Notes: generated by a model from the letters alone, not told the origin. Positions 43,697-53,767 are shown, counted from the first letter of the stretch. The stretch is 64,000 bases of DNA from Calothrix sp. PCC 7716 (GCF_019977735.1 NZ_AP025018.1:496001-560000), one strand, 5' to 3'. Made by a program: numbers and translations.

Positions 43697-45044
43697 ATAT
43701 GTCGGCTATCCAGCGCGCTTTTCTGAGAACGAAGGTTAGGGCTGTTTCTTCTCTGGATATAATATCTACTGTTGCGTCCATTCCTGATTGAATTGGATTT
43801 TTGGGGTTATTTTTTAGGAATGTTTTCTCTGGTTGGATGGTTACTTCATAGTATGGCGCCACTGCATTCCCGTTTTCTGATGTAATAGCATCGGCGGATA
43901 TTGACCTAACTGCACCACGTAAACTACCAAAGTCGGGGAAAGGATATGCGGAGAATCTTAATTGAACTTTGCCTTGTTTACAATCTACGACTTTGGCTTG
44001 TTTACAAATAGTGACGTTACTAATATCTGATGCGGGTACGCGCGCTTTAATAACGAGCGGCGCCTGTTGCGGTACTATTTGGGTGATTGGTTCACCAGGT
44101 CTTAGTACTTGAGAAGCGTTTCGTAGTGATAGGTTTATAATTGTGCCGTCGGTTGAGGCGCGAATGACTGTACGATTTAGGTTGACTGCTATTTGCTGGA
44201 TATCTTTGGCGCCACGACGAAGTTGACTTTCTATTTCTGTACGACGTTGGAGGAGTTGCGAACGTTCTTTTTCTAAGGTTGCTATAGTTACTTGTCCACG
44301 TGCTTGTTCTTGGACAATGCGTTCTTTGGCTATGGCTATTGTGGCTGCACTGGGGTCTGCGACTGCTTGCGCGCGCTGAAGTCTTTGTTTTGCTGCTATG
44401 AAGATTTGGTTTTTTTGTTGTGCTTGCAGCTTAGAGACGGCGCCATATGAAGCTAGTCCAGAAAATGCTTCCATTTCGGTTTGGGCAAATTTTACGGCAG
44501 ATTCAGCTTCGGCTATTTCGCTATTTGTACGAACTAACCAGTCTTGATAGTCGCGTTCGTTGCGACTGAGTTCTGCACGTGCGGTTGCTACGGTGCGCGC
44601 GGTGACGTTTTTTTCTGCGACCATTTGGGCGTTTAAGCTGTTTATTTGGTTGTTTATTTCTGCTAGTTGTGATTTGTCTAGTTTGATGTTTCCTTCGAGT
44701 TGGGCTTTTTGAATTTGTAGTTGTGAGTCGTCTAGGTATACTATAGGGGCGCCTTTTTTGACGAGTTGGTTTTCTTTGACTTCGATACGTTTGACTATTC
44801 CTTCGATCGATGCTTGGACTACTTTTAGTTCTCCTGCGGGACGAACGGTTCCTGTTGTTTTGACGGTGATGTTATATTGACTGACTGCTGCGAGTGCTAC
44901 TGTGATACCGAAGGTTGCTACTATGACTAGTCCTCCTATTGATATCCAGGGACTAATGGGGGGGAGGAAGTCTTCTTTTTCTACTTGACGTAGTAGGTCG
45001 GGGTTTATGTTGGGGGTGGTTGAGAGTTGGGTTTTTGTTAACAT
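43695..45044 (-). CDS. HlyD-family membrane fusion protein
   Basis: A 449-residue periplasmic adaptor. The N-terminal cytoplasmic tail ends in a membrane helix (about 33-58: ISIGGLVIVATFGITVALAA). A split biotinyl-lipoyl domain (VVQASIEGIVKRIEVKENQL at about 85, and TVIRASTDGTIINLSLRNAS near 295) encloses a long coiled-coil hairpin (about 110-285). C-terminal beta domain GMDATVDIISREETAL. It lies downstream of the C39 exporter gene in the same unit and would connect the exporter to an outer-membrane channel; no tolC-like gene is adjacent. Confidence 0.9.
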   Translation of the reverse strand: MLTKTQLSTTPNINPDLLRQVEKEDFLPPISPWISIGGLVIVATFGITVALAAVSQYNITVKTTGTVRPAGELKVVQASIEGIVKRIEVKENQLVKKGAPIVYLDDSQLQIQKAQLEGNIKLDKSQLAEINNQINSLNAQMVAEKNVTARTVATARAELSRNERDYQDWLVRTNSEIAEAESAVKFAQTEMEAFSGLASYGAVSKLQAQQKNQIFIAAKQRLQRAQAVADPSAATIAIAKERIVQEQARGQVTIATLEKERSQLLQRRTEIESQLRRGAKDIQQIAVNLNRTVIRASTDGTIINLSLRNASQVLRPGEPITQIVPQQAPLVIKARVPASDISNVTICKQAKVVDCKQGKVQLRFSAYPFPDFGSLRGAVRSISADAITSENGNAVAPYYEVTIQPEKTFLKNNPKNPIQSGMDATVDIISREETALTFVLRKARWIADI

Positions 45045-45068
45045 GATATTTACTTGATATCAATTTTT

Positions 45069-45140
45069 TTATTACCACAGAGACGCAGAGAGCGCAGAGT
45101 TAAGAGAGACTCTCTGTGTCCTCTGTGTCTCTGTGGTAAG
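45069..45140. repeat. Inverted ACCACAGAGACGCAGAG repeat
   Basis: TACCACAGAGACGCAGAGAG on the left and its near complement CTCTGTGTCTCTGTGGTA on the right form a long hairpin between the exporter and the adaptor genes. Same family as 16,076 and 24,127. Confidence 0.8.
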
Positions 45141-45144
45141 AGAG

Positions 45145-47289
45145 TCAAGGTCTTAAAAACTCTAAATGTTCTCCTGGTTGCTTTCTTAAGTCTTCTACTG
45201 TTCCTTGAATTTTCAATTTACCTTGGTCTAAAAATACTATCCAATCCGCGCGTGTTATTACTCTTGGTCTATGGCTAATTAATATTGTGGTTTTACCTCG
45301 ACGATATATTAAGATATTTTCTAAAACTTGTGCTTCGCTCACTGGGTCAAGTCCTGATGTTGATTCATCTAATATTAATATAGGAGGATTGTTAATTAAT
45401 GCGCGTGCTAGTGCTAAACGCTGTCTCTGTCCTCCTGATACATTGGCGCCAAATTCACCTAAGATAGTTTGATATGTGTTGGGAAATTTGCTGATGAATT
45501 CGTCGGCGCCTGCTATTTTACAAGCTTTGATGATATCCTCTAATGAGGCGTTTGGTGAACCGAGTCGAAAGTTTTCTAAAATTGAGCGACTCCAAAAATG
45601 CGCGTCTTGTGGTACGAGTACTACTTGTTGCCGTAAACAGTCTAAGGGAAAGACTCGCTGGTTATATATATCAAAGCTGATATTTCCTGACTGTGCTTGA
45701 TATAAACCTGCTAGTACTTTAGAAAGAGTGCTTTTACCACAACCTGATTTACCTATTAATGCAACGACTTTTCCACCAGGGATGGTTAATGAGAAATCTT
45801 CGAGTAAGTCAACTCTTCCAGGATGATTAAAGTTTACTTTGCCACAAATTATACTTGCATTGTCAGGGATTTGAATGTAGTTGTTACCTACATCATTAAA
45901 AGTTTCTGGAGTAGCATCGATTACTTCTGTTAATCGCTCGGTGGCTGTTTTCGCTTGGGCAAACTCATCAACTAGACTTACTAATGTAGCAATTAAAGCA
46001 ATAAAGTTACCATTCATGCTGTTAAATGCTAATAATTGTCCAATACTTAATTCGTTACTAATTACTAAACTACTACCAAACCAAAGTAACCCTACACTAC
46101 CTATACCTGATACCAATCTCGAAAATGTACTGTTGATAATACCTATTTGAATAGTTTTGAAACGAATATTTGTAATACCTGTAAATCTGGTTTGAAACTC
46201 TTCCCAAAACTGCGTTGTGGCATTTGTGGTTTTGAGCGTCATGGCGCCTTTAAATGTCTCAACTAATACACCTTGGTTCTCTGCTTCTGATACAAGCAAG
46301 CTACGTGTTTTTTGCTGTAACGTTGGCATGAATATTACCGTAGAAACAGTCATTAATGCTGCAATGACTACTGCTGCAACGGTAAGTTTTACACTCGCAG
46401 TCAGCATAAAAGCAAATGAAACAACCGCAATAAATACCTGACTCGGTAAACCAACAACAACCTGTGAGACTAATTGATTAATTTCTTGGATATCGCGCTG
46501 ACGACTAGTTATTTCACCACTACGGCGCCCTTCATAATAAGAAAGTGGTAAATTTAGAATTGAACGTGCGAACTCTAGTACTAATCCCAATTCTAAACGC
46601 TGGGCAAAGTGTGCAACTAAATTCGACTGAACTAAACTCAAAACACTACTAACGATATTCATCACTACAACCGCGATAGCTACCACATTTAGTAACTTCA
46701 TATCGCGTCGCACTAACACATCATCAGTAAGTATCTGTAATAAAAAGGGTGATGCAAGCGATAGTAACCCTGTCACCAACGCACAGATAAATACTTCAAG
46801 TAAAATCGGTAAATACGGTGATACCCTTTGAAAAAATCTACCAAACCCGCCAATTTTATCTTCTGGCATATCGAAAAAGCGTGCGGGGTCTTTTTCGAGA
46901 AGCAGCATTACTCCATCACTCCAACCTGCTGCTAGGTCTTTTTTCGATAGGTAACGAATACCAACAGCAGGGTCAGCAATTACAGCTTTTCTACCACGTT
47001 TGCCGTATAAAATAATCCAATGATAACCACGCCAATGTATAATTGCAGGAAGCGGTAATTTATTAAGTTGTCCCAAAATTTCTGTAGATGCTTTTACAGC
47101 ACGCGCATTAAAACCCAACTTTTCGGCGCCACGACGCAACCCTAATAACGTTGTGCCTAATTGCCCAGTTCCAACAACTTCACGCATTCGATTAAGGGTA
47201 TAATTGCGCCCATAATATTTAGATATAGCAGTTAAACAAGCGGCGCCACAGTCTTCTTCGCTATATTGGCGAACAAATTTATATCGCAT
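45145..47289 (-). CDS. Peptidase-containing ABC exporter (C39, bacteriocin type)
   Basis: A 714-residue exporter. The C39 peptidase (residues about 1-130) has the catalytic Cys in YSEEDCGAACLTAISKYYGR, His in IIHWRGYHWIILYG and Asp in VIADPAVGIRYLSKKDL. Six membrane helices follow (about 155-440), and an ABC ATPase with Walker A VVALIGKSGCGKSTLSKVLA, signature NVSGGQRQRLALARAL, Walker B PPILILDESTSG and the His switch ILISHRPR. It cleaves double-glycine leaders while exporting the peptide. The ATG at 47,289 follows AGGTG and is preferred to the upstream GTG. It starts 9 bases after a precursor-peptide gene. Confidence 0.95.
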   Translation of the reverse strand: MRYKFVRQYSEEDCGAACLTAISKYYGRNYTLNRMREVVGTGQLGTTLLGLRRGAEKLGFNARAVKASTEILGQLNKLPLPAIIHWRGYHWIILYGKRGRKAVIADPAVGIRYLSKKDLAAGWSDGVMLLLEKDPARFFDMPEDKIGGFGRFFQRVSPYLPILLEVFICALVTGLLSLASPFLLQILTDDVLVRRDMKLLNVVAIAVVVMNIVSSVLSLVQSNLVAHFAQRLELGLVLEFARSILNLPLSYYEGRRSGEITSRQRDIQEINQLVSQVVVGLPSQVFIAVVSFAFMLTASVKLTVAAVVIAALMTVSTVIFMPTLQQKTRSLLVSEAENQGVLVETFKGAMTLKTTNATTQFWEEFQTRFTGITNIRFKTIQIGIINSTFSRLVSGIGSVGLLWFGSSLVISNELSIGQLLAFNSMNGNFIALIATLVSLVDEFAQAKTATERLTEVIDATPETFNDVGNNYIQIPDNASIICGKVNFNHPGRVDLLEDFSLTIPGGKVVALIGKSGCGKSTLSKVLAGLYQAQSGNISFDIYNQRVFPLDCLRQQVVLVPQDAHFWSRSILENFRLGSPNASLEDIIKACKIAGADEFISKFPNTYQTILGEFGANVSGGQRQRLALARALINNPPILILDESTSGLDPVSEAQVLENILIYRRGKTTILISHRPRVITRADWIVFLDQGKLKIQGTVEDLRKQPGEHLEFLRP

Positions 47290-47298
47290 AAGCTGCAC

Positions 47299-47610
47299 CT
47301 ATGAAAACATGCTGAATAAAAAACTTAAAAAATTCCCAAATCTTGCTTGTGAACCTCTACGTCTTCTACCTCCACCGAATAATGAACTAAAACCTAATGT
47401 TATTTGTGAGAATGAATAGCCGCTACGTTGCGAGGATGATAAATTACTATTACCACTTGAAATATTTAAATCGTTACTAGCAAAGCTGTTAATATTGGTT
47501 CGTTGGAAAAAGAAGTTATCAAATGTACGACCACCTGTTAATGTTTGTTGTTCGTTTTCTGATAATTCTGTGATAAGTTCTGAGTTTTTGATTTTGTTCA
47601 GTTTGGTCAT
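47299..47610 (-). CDS. Double-glycine leader peptide precursor 1
   Basis: A 103-residue precursor. Leader MTKLNKIKNSELITELSENE QQTLTGG ends in GG (residues 26-27), the usual cleavage point for C39 exporters. The 76-residue core is rich in Ser, Phe and Gly, with the basic GGGRRRRGS and a hydrophobic end FLSFLFSMFS. It has no Cys, so no disulphide or lanthionine. It is the last precursor before the exporter gene. The ATG at 47,610 has GAGG upstream. Confidence 0.75.
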   Translation of the reverse strand: MTKLNKIKNSELITELSENEQQTLTGGRTFDNFFFQRTNINSFASNDLNISSGNSNLSSSQRSGYSFSQITLGFSSLFGGGRRRRGSQARFGNFLSFLFSMFS

Positions 47611-47631
47611 CTTTCTTGCCTCACACATTTT

Positions 47632-47718
47632 GATCCCCCCCAACCCCCCCTTAATAAGGGGGGGCTTTAAGAACTATTTCTTAGCCCCCCTTATCAAGGG
47701 GGGTTGGGGGGATTTTTT
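47632..47718. repeat. CCCCCCTTAATAAGGGGGG element between precursor genes
   Basis: One unit of the array at 2801-2976, with matching outer arms CCCCCCAACCCCCC and GGGGTTGGGGGGAT. It lies between precursor 1 and precursor 2 and could reduce read-through between them. Confidence 0.85.
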
Positions 47719-47950
47719 ATCCTTTCAAGATCAATTCACTTAAACCAAGTGATTTTGTGAAGTCGCGTAATGTTGCAGAACCAGTACTTGCACCCTTATC
47801 GTTAGCAGAAGTTTGAACTACTCGCGCTTCGGTAAGTTTTTCAAAAGCAGATAAATCAATTGCACCAATCATGGCGCCACCTGCTAAATTTTCTTGCTGT
47901 TCGTCGCTTAGTTCAACTAAAAGATTGGATTCGATGATTTGATTAGACAT
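47717..47950 (-). CDS. Double-glycine leader peptide precursor 2
   Basis: A 77-residue precursor: leader SNLLVELSDEQQENLAGG with GG at 24-25, then a 52-residue core AMIGAIDLSAFEKLTEARVV and on, without Cys. It is closely related to precursor 3 (shared IGAIDLSAF, TEAR, TSAN, GLSEL), and both cores are 52 residues. It resembles the cyanobacterial 'CTB-type' bacteriocin precursors; activity is unknown. Confidence 0.8.
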   Translation of the reverse strand: MSNQIIESNLLVELSDEQQENLAGGAMIGAIDLSAFEKLTEARVVQTSANDKGASTGSATLRDFTKSLGLSELILKG

Positions 47951-48027
47951 TGTTTTTACCTTCTAAATAAAGTGTGTGGTTTATATCGTTTGAATGGTGG
48001 AATAATTAATTCCACCGTAGTTTTGGC

Positions 48028-48255
48028 TTAAGGCTTAAAGAATAACTCGCTCAATCCAGTAGTTTTTGTTACCTCTTTGATGGTTGCGGACTTGGTGCTT
48101 GAACCCATACCATTAGCAGAGGTTTCAACTAAGCGCGCTTCGGTAATTTTCTGGAAAGCAGATAAGTCGATGGCGCCTATACCCATACCACCAGCGAGGT
48201 TTTCTTGTTGTTCGTCGTTGAGTTCGACTAGTAAGTTTGTTTGCTCGTTAGACAT
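48028..48255 (-). CDS. Double-glycine leader peptide precursor 3
   Basis: A 75-residue precursor: leader TNLLVELNDEQQENLAGG (GG at 22-23), 52-residue core MGIGAIDLSAFQKITEARLV and on. It is the first gene of the export unit on this strand and a paralogue of precursor 2. The core is acidic at its start and ends ELFFKP. Confidence 0.8.
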   Translation of the reverse strand: MSNEQTNLLVELNDEQQENLAGGMGIGAIDLSAFQKITEARLVETSANGMGSSTKSATIKEVTKTTGLSELFFKP

Positions 48256-48276
48256 TGTTTTTTCCTTTTTTTAATT

Positions 48277-48316
48277 AAGGACTGTAATCCGCAGGATTTC
48301 CCGCAGGGTAGTCCTT
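48277..48316 (-). promoter_or_regulatory. Structured leader of the peptide-export unit
   Basis: AAGGACT...AGTCCTT (outer 7-bp stem) encloses two small hairpins, CCC-TGC-GGG and ATCC-TGC-GGAT on the minus strand, giving a compact three-way junction about 20 bases ahead of the first precursor gene. Either a regulatory leader or a small repeat. The rest of 48,256-48,516 shows nothing definite. Confidence 0.45.
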
Positions 48317-48516
48317 GTAACGTGTATGCTGTGTTTGTGCGGTTTGAACTTCCGTCCTCCACCGTGATTAAACTGTAGCTGTGGTAATTACTCACTTCCC
48401 ATACCAAAATTTGCTCAGTTTTTATCCAATCAATAATTTTCGGCGCCTAATATTTACTCATTTTTAACCAAATAACAGAAAAACTACCTCAGTTGAGTTG
48501 ACAGCATCATCTTGTT

Positions 48517-49362
48517 TTATGAAGACAAATGGTCTAAATCAAGAGGACTACTTTCAATGTAATCCTTTGCTGTAATATCTTCGAGAGTTACAACAGAGCC
48601 ATCTACAGACTTGAAACGCTCAAATGGAGGCATTAAATCTAACCAATATTTCAAATATTGATTCCACATAATTCCTTCATATGTCGCCTGTTCTTGGCTA
48701 AGTATAAACCAAAACACAAGTTTAACTTCTGAAGCATTCCAAGAGGGTTCTGCAGTTACTCTAATTTCACGCAAGGCGCGCAGTGCTTCACCTTCATTAC
48801 TTTGCTTGTCATGCTTGTCTTTCAAGCGCTTCTGTAGCTTTTGAGCAAATTCATTAAAGTCGTCAGGGAAAGCAAATCTAGAACGTTTTCTTGCCAATGC
48901 TTGTCCTAGCACCCTAACTTCTTCGTCGTTAAAACATCCAGATTGACGTTCCCACCCTACTAAAACAGGTTTCTCTATGGTCATTACACGGTCCAGGTCT
49001 GCAACCAAATTTAAGCTAGCAACACCCGCAATATAGGCATATTGAGGGCGCCTACCTTTCTGAACTTCACGCAAAGAAGACTCCGAAACTTCTACAAGAG
49101 GAACAACCTCAATAAAAGGACGCGATATGCATGTCCGAACGATATCGCAAGTTTGTGTAACTACTACAAAACCTTTGACTTCAGACTCGAAAATATCTGT
49201 TTCTTCCTGTACATCGTTTTCAGAGTTCTGCGTGAGAGGACATTGAGGATTAAAACGATGCACAAACCAATGCTCTCCAAGTACATAGTCACCCTGACAC
49301 CACTCTTTAAGGATAGTATCTACTTGCTCTACCCAATCCTCACGTTCATTTCCCACTGTCAT
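48517..49362 (-). CDS. Unknown protein, third gene of the TIGR04255 unit
   Basis: A 281-residue acidic protein without a recognised domain. Visible: FVVVTQTCDIVRTCISRPFI EVVPLV near 65-90 with two Cys, a basic middle (QALARKRSRFAFPDDFNEFA), a charged helix with KLQKRLKDKHDKQ, and a Trp/Phe-rich end. The ATG at 49,362 has AAGGAAG eight bases upstream and is preferred to longer starts at 49,407 and 49,434. It overlaps the HTH gene by 17 bases. Conserved linkage with the two upstream genes is likely; function unknown. Confidence 0.6.
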   Translation of the reverse strand: MTVGNEREDWVEQVDTILKEWCQGDYVLGEHWFVHRFNPQCPLTQNSENDVQEETDIFESEVKGFVVVTQTCDIVRTCISRPFIEVVPLVEVSESSLREVQKGRRPQYAYIAGVASLNLVADLDRVMTIEKPVLVGWERQSGCFNDEEVRVLGQALARKRSRFAFPDDFNEFAQKLQKRLKDKHDKQSNEGEALRALREIRVTAEPSWNASEVKLVFWFILSQEQATYEGIMWNQYLKYWLDLMPPFERFKSVDGSVVTLEDITAKDYIESSPLDLDHLSS

Positions 49363-50050
49363 TTTTTCGCTTCCTTGATGTTCGAGCAATTCGTGTTCTT
49401 CCAACATCACGATGGATAGAGTCTTGCAGAGCATCTACTAAGTCTGCTGGATTTGGTGGCATATTTGACATGCGCGTATCTTCAGATAAAGAAGTTAACC
49501 GTGGTTTTTGAGGTGCGTTTCCTTTACCAAGAATTTGTTTGACTTTTTTATACTCGCCTATTGCTAGGAGGTCGATAAGTGGTTTTCCATCGCTTCCAGG
49601 ACTTATCAAAAGACTACGATTGATGTCGGCACGACCTCGGTCAACATACCGGATAGTCCCCAATAATCGGTTCAAATTCTCTTCGTTAAAGCTAGATAAT
49701 GGCTGACCACTTGCCCAGAAATGCATGGTTCTGCGCGAAACATTAAATATCTTAGCAAGTTGATCCCAGGTTAACCCGCTCAGTTTTCTGAGTTCATTAA
49801 CAGCTTTTCGCGTCGCTTCTGCTGTTTGCGGCGTTTCTGTGGGACTTGTGGATAATACAGTAAATCCACTTGTTGTTATCTCTGATGTGGCTAAAGCATT
49901 TGTATTGATAATGCTTCCAGAGTTAACCATGCTTGGCAGAGCTTGAAAAACTTTGGTAGCAATTAAGCGGTAATTACCTTGATGTTTCATCGAACCAAGT
50001 GCAGAAACTCCAGAATGTGGGTATTGTTTGTGAGGGTAAAAACTGTTCAC
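49346..50050 (-). CDS. HTH-domain protein, second gene of the TIGR04255 unit
   Basis: A 234-residue protein with one helix-turn-helix: ELRKLSGLTWDQLAKIFNVS RRTMHFWASGQPLS near the middle, similar to Xre/MbcA-type antitoxin helices and phage-like regulators. The N-terminal 75 residues are low in recognisable features. The start is a GTG at 50,050, four bases overlapping the TIGR04255 stop (GTGA) and preceded by GGAGG; longer frames are possible but less likely. Confidence 0.7.
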   Translation of the reverse strand: MNSFYPHKQYPHSGVSALGSMKHQGNYRLIATKVFQALPSMVNSGSIINTNALATSEITTSGFTVLSTSPTETPQTAEATRKAVNELRKLSGLTWDQLAKIFNVSRRTMHFWASGQPLSSFNEENLNRLLGTIRYVDRGRADINRSLLISPGSDGKPLIDLLAIGEYKKVKQILGKGNAPQKPRLTSLSEDTRMSNMPPNPADLVDALQDSIHRDVGRTRIARTSRKRKNDSGK

Positions 50051-50841
50051 AACTGACCTCCAAACTGCCTCAAAAATTCTTCCGTGACTGCCCATCGAAA
50101 GAAGGTGTAAATTCTGTCTGTAAAACGTTGTGCTTGTGAAATCAGTTCTGCGACATTAAAATCTCGCTGTTTTGAAAGAGACATATCCAAATCTAGAATC
50201 CAACTAGGTTCAGGTATTGGTTCAATTGCGTCGGGGTCAAATGTTGAATTAGTAGGAACTAATCCCCATCTCGCAATTATTCGATCTTCTCCACCTGGCA
50301 CATTAAACAAAGATTCGTTAATTGTTTGCTTTAGATGAGTCCCAAATGCCGTCACAATACCACTAATTTCTGGACGTACTAGTTTTGATACGTCTTTTGA
50401 AGACAAATCGACTAGTCTGTTAATATGACGTATCCCAAATCTTTCAACAATTTTAGGTTGAATATGTTCGCCAAGCGCTGTCAATAAGTTTTCCAGACGC
50501 GCAATAAAGTCGCTGCTACTTGAATAAGCTATTGTTTCAAGCGCCATAAAATCTGGCGCCAGTGAAACTCGCCATTTGTCTTCGGTATCTATAAATCTCC
50601 AAGTTGTTTGAGGAACAGTTTGTACTAACCCTTGAGGATTGTAGACTAATCCTTGAGTTTGCTCTGGCTGTAAGATCGGATACTGTTCTCGAATCGCTTC
50701 CTGAAAAGAAGCGACAAAGGGTCTTTGCTCTATTGAGAGAATAGCTGGAAAACGTACCTGTGTAATAACACGAATAAGAGGCGCCTCTTTTAACGGTACC
50801 TCTGGGGGTGGTTGTGCAGTAAGTGGGTTGTAACTAACCAC
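50047..50841 (-). CDS. TIGR04255 family protein, first gene of the unit
   Basis: A 264-residue protein of the sporadically distributed family TIGR04255: PPEVPLKEAPLIRVITQVRF near the start, then FQEAIREQYPILQPEQ, VERFGIRHINRLV and the C-terminal IYTFFRWAVTEEFLRQF, all typical. The molecular function is not established, but the family often appears with small helix-turn-helix proteins. It is coupled to the next gene by a GTGA overlap. Confidence 0.75.
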   Translation of the reverse strand: MVSYNPLTAQPPPEVPLKEAPLIRVITQVRFPAILSIEQRPFVASFQEAIREQYPILQPEQTQGLVYNPQGLVQTVPQTTWRFIDTEDKWRVSLAPDFMALETIAYSSSSDFIARLENLLTALGEHIQPKIVERFGIRHINRLVDLSSKDVSKLVRPEISGIVTAFGTHLKQTINESLFNVPGGEDRIIARWGLVPTNSTFDPDAIEPIPEPSWILDLDMSLSKQRDFNVAELISQAQRFTDRIYTFFRWAVTEEFLRQFGGQL

Positions 50842-51156
50842 GAAGGACTATCCTTTTTTTGAGGTCTTGAAAAGTTGGGACAAGTCTTGGGTTATGTCCC
50901 TAAAGTCATTATAAGGCAAAGTGTGAAGTATCGTGTGAAGCATTAACATTTTGTAGGCATAGAACCAGGCGCCTTTATTGCCCATGCTGTAGAGAGCATA
51001 TTAATATAGCCTACATCTGACAGAACTGTACCTTAATATAATTGTGTGTACTCGTAAAATAAAGCTTAAATGAGATTCATAGGGCTTTTTTGGGAATAGT
51101 AATAATAATGGTTTTCTCCAAAAAACCATATATTGCTATGCCTTTAACGTGGAACC
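50842..51156. other. Divergent intergenic region
   Basis: A 315-base region between the TIGR04255 unit (leftward) and the histidine kinase (rightward). It must hold both promoters. I see no clear operator or repeat. Confidence 0.5.
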
Positions 51157-53733
51157 ATGACCAACCAATACGCAAATCAGCCGGAAACTAAGAATAAGCA
51201 AGCTTTTGAAGCATTTTACTCAGACGATAATATCTATCAGCAGATTTTAGATGCGATTACTGATATGGTGTTGGTTAAGGGTTCAAAGTCGCAAATTATC
51301 TGGGCAAATAAAGCATTTCGCGATTATTACGGTATGAGTGTGGAAGAATTGAAAGGTATTGTTGATGCGCCGTTTAATGAATCTGACTATACTCAGCAAT
51401 ATGTCAAAGATGATGCTTATGTTTTTGAGACTGGAAAAACTCTAGAAATTAAAAGCGAGCCAGTAACACGTTATGATGGTGAGGTACGCTTTTTTGAAAC
51501 TTTTAAATCTCCTATTTACGACAGCGATGGTCAAGTAGTAATGACGGTTGGTGTATCCCGTGATATTAGCGCGCGTCGGGAAGTAGAAGAGAAGTTGCAC
51601 CGCAGTCAGTATTTACTAGAGGAAGCACAAAGATTAGCTCATATTGGTAACTGGGAATTAGATGTGGCAACTGATACCGTTAGCTGGTCAGAAGAAATAT
51701 TTAGAATTCACGGGTTGGAACCCTCTAATGTTAGTCCTTCTAGAAAAGAACAAATTTGCTTAATACATCCAGAAGATTTAAATAACTGGTATAATACGGT
51801 TACAAATGCAGCGCAACAAGGAACATCCTTTAATTTAGATTTTCGCATCTACCGTACAGATGGCTGTTTGCGCTATCTCAATGCTTTAGGAGAAGCAGAG
51901 GTCAATAACCAAGGACAAGTAGTACGCTTGTTTGGAACAGTAATGGATATTACAGAGCGTAAAGAAGCAGAAATTACTTTAAAAGAAAAATCTCTCCATT
52001 TGCAGAATATTAATAGTGTTGTACCAGGAGTCATTTATCAATTTCAAAACAATTTACTCACTACTGAAAGTTGTTTTACTTACATGAGTCCTAAAGTAAG
52101 AGAGATTTTTGAATTACGTGAAGATGCGGAAATAGAAAATAATAACCCTTTGACAGAATTAATTCATCCTGAAGATTATATTTTTGTAGCAACTTCTATA
52201 TTTGAAGCTGTTAGTAATAAAACTTATTGGTGTGAAGAATTTCGCGTTGTTACTCCAAGTGGTAAGGTAAAGTGGATTCGCGGTCAGTCTGAGCCAGTAG
52301 AGGCGCCTGATGGTTTTTCATTGCACAATGGCATTTTTATTGATATTAGCGCGCGCAAACAGCAAGAAGAAGCTACACATGCTTTAAATAAAGTAACTAA
52401 TTTAATTCGTAGCAGCTTAGATTTTGATACTATATTAACTACAGCGGTTGAAGAAATAAAAAATTATTTAGATGTAGACCGTGTACACTTTGCTTGGTAC
52501 TTTCACAAATTTGAAGAGCAATACTGGGAAGTCGTTAAAGAATCGCGTAAACCAGAATTACCTGATTTTTCTGGTGCCTATCCTGTTTTAAAGATTGGAG
52601 TATTTGCAGATAAACTACTAAATTTAGAAGTTGTCAAGATTGATGATACTGAGCTTATAGAATATTTGGTATCTCAACAATTTTTTCAAGAATTGTGTTA
52701 TAAATCATTACTTATTGTTCCCATCAAATTAAATACTGGAAAAATTGGCGTTATTGCTTGTTGTAACACATACTCAATTAGAAATTGGCAAGATAGTGAG
52801 GTAGAATTTATACAATCAATTATGGCTCAATTAGAAATAGCACTTTACCAAGCCGAACTATTGAAAGCAAGCCAAATAAAAACACAAGAGCTAGAAAAAA
52901 CTCTCCAGCAATTAGCTTCGACTCAAGCACAATTAGTTCAAAATGAAAAAATGTCTTCTTTGGGGCAATTAGTTGCAGGTGTTGCTCATGAAATTAATAA
53001 TCCCACAAGTTTTATTTATAGCAACATTCTGCCAGCTAAAGAATATATAGATGATTTACTTAATTTAATACAACTTTATCAAGAATACTATCCTCAACCT
53101 CACCCAAAAATTATTGATGAAATAGAAATCATAGAACTAGATTTTTTAATCTCAGATTTGCCTAGACTGCTTGATTCTATGCAAGTAGGTGCCGAACGCA
53201 TCAAAAAAATAGTAGCATCTTTACGTACATTTTCCCGTATGGATGAATCTGAATTAAAACCAGTTAATATCCATGAAGGCATAGATAGTACTTTGATGAT
53301 TTTACAGCATCGCCTGAAAAAGCAACCTCAGCGCGCAGAAATAGAATTAATTAAGCAATATGATAATCTCCCATTAGTCGAATGCTATGCTGGGCAACTA
53401 AATCAAGTATTTATGAATTTGCTCACAAATGCTATTGACGCACTAGAAGAAGCTAAAATAGCAACTCCCCAAATTTGCATTTCTTCAAAATTTGATAGCG
53501 AGCAAGTAGTTATCGAAATAGCTGACAATGGCTCTGGCATTCCTGAAAATATACAAAAAAGGATTTTCGACCCATTTTTTACAACTAAACCTGTGGGCAA
53601 GGGAACAGGGATGGGTTTATCTATTAGTTACCAAATTATAACTCAAAAGCATGGTGGAACACTTGATTGTATTTCGGTGCCCAGCCAAGGAACCACTTTT
53701 GTTATTAAAATACCTCTAATTTACTCTACTTGA
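51157..53733 (+). CDS. PAS/GAF sensor histidine kinase
   Basis: An 858-residue cytoplasmic sensor kinase. Three PAS domains with PAC ends (about 25-145, [20 protein letters not shown]; 160-275, [20 protein letters not shown]; 285-400), a GAF domain (about 410-575, [20 protein letters not shown]), a coiled-coil linker, then HisKA with the phospho-His in [15 protein letters not shown] (near 611) and a HATPase domain with [26 protein letters not shown] and [11 protein letters not shown]. No transmembrane segment. Signals are unknown; no response regulator is adjacent. It is divergent from the TIGR04255 unit. Confidence 0.93.
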   Translation: MTNQYANQPETKNKQAFEAFYSDDNIYQQILDAITDMVLVKGSKSQIIWANKAFRDYYGMSVEELKGIVDAPFNESDYTQQYVKDDAYVFETGKTLEIKSEPVTRYDGEVRFFETFKSPIYDSDGQVVMTVGVSRDISARREVEEKLHRSQYLLEEAQRLAHIGNWELDVATDTVSWSEEIFRIHGLEPSNVSPSRKEQICLIHPEDLNNWYNTVTNAAQQGTSFNLDFRIYRTDGCLRYLNALGEAEVNNQGQVVRLFGTVMDITERKEAEITLKEKSLHLQNINSVVPGVIYQFQNNLLTTESCFTYMSPKVREIFELREDAEIENNNPLTELIHPEDYIFVATSIFEAVSNKTYWCEEFRVVTPSGKVKWIRGQSEPVEAPDGFSLHNGIFIDISARKQQEEATHALNKVTNLIRSSLDFDTILTTAVEEIKNYLDVDRVHFAWYFHKFEEQYWEVVKESRKPELPDFSGAYPVLKIGVFADKLLNLEVVKIDDTELIEYLVSQQFFQELCYKSLLIVPIKLNTGKIGVIACCNTYSIRNWQDSEVEFIQSIMAQLEIALYQAELLKASQIKTQELEKTLQQLASTQAQLVQNEKMSSLGQLVAGVAHEINNPTSFIYSNILPAKEYIDDLLNLIQLYQEYYPQPHPKIIDEIEIIELDFLISDLPRLLDSMQVGAERIKKIVASLRTFSRMDESELKPVNIHEGIDSTLMILQHRLKKQPQRAEIELIKQYDNLPLVECYAGQLNQVFMNLLTNAIDALEEAKIATPQICISSKFDSEQVVIEIADNGSGIPENIQKRIFDPFFTTKPVGKGTGMGLSISYQIITQKHGGTLDCISVPSQGTTFVIKIPLIYST

Positions 53734-53741
53734 TGAAAAAA

Positions 53742-53767
53742 CCGTCTCAATTTAAGAACTGAGACGG
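53742..53767 (-). terminator. Bidirectional-looking terminator
   Basis: CCGTCTCA/TGAGACGG 8-bp stem with an 8-base loop. The minus-strand side has a TTTTTT run, so it best serves transcription from the right; on the plus strand the T-run is weak. Confidence 0.7.
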
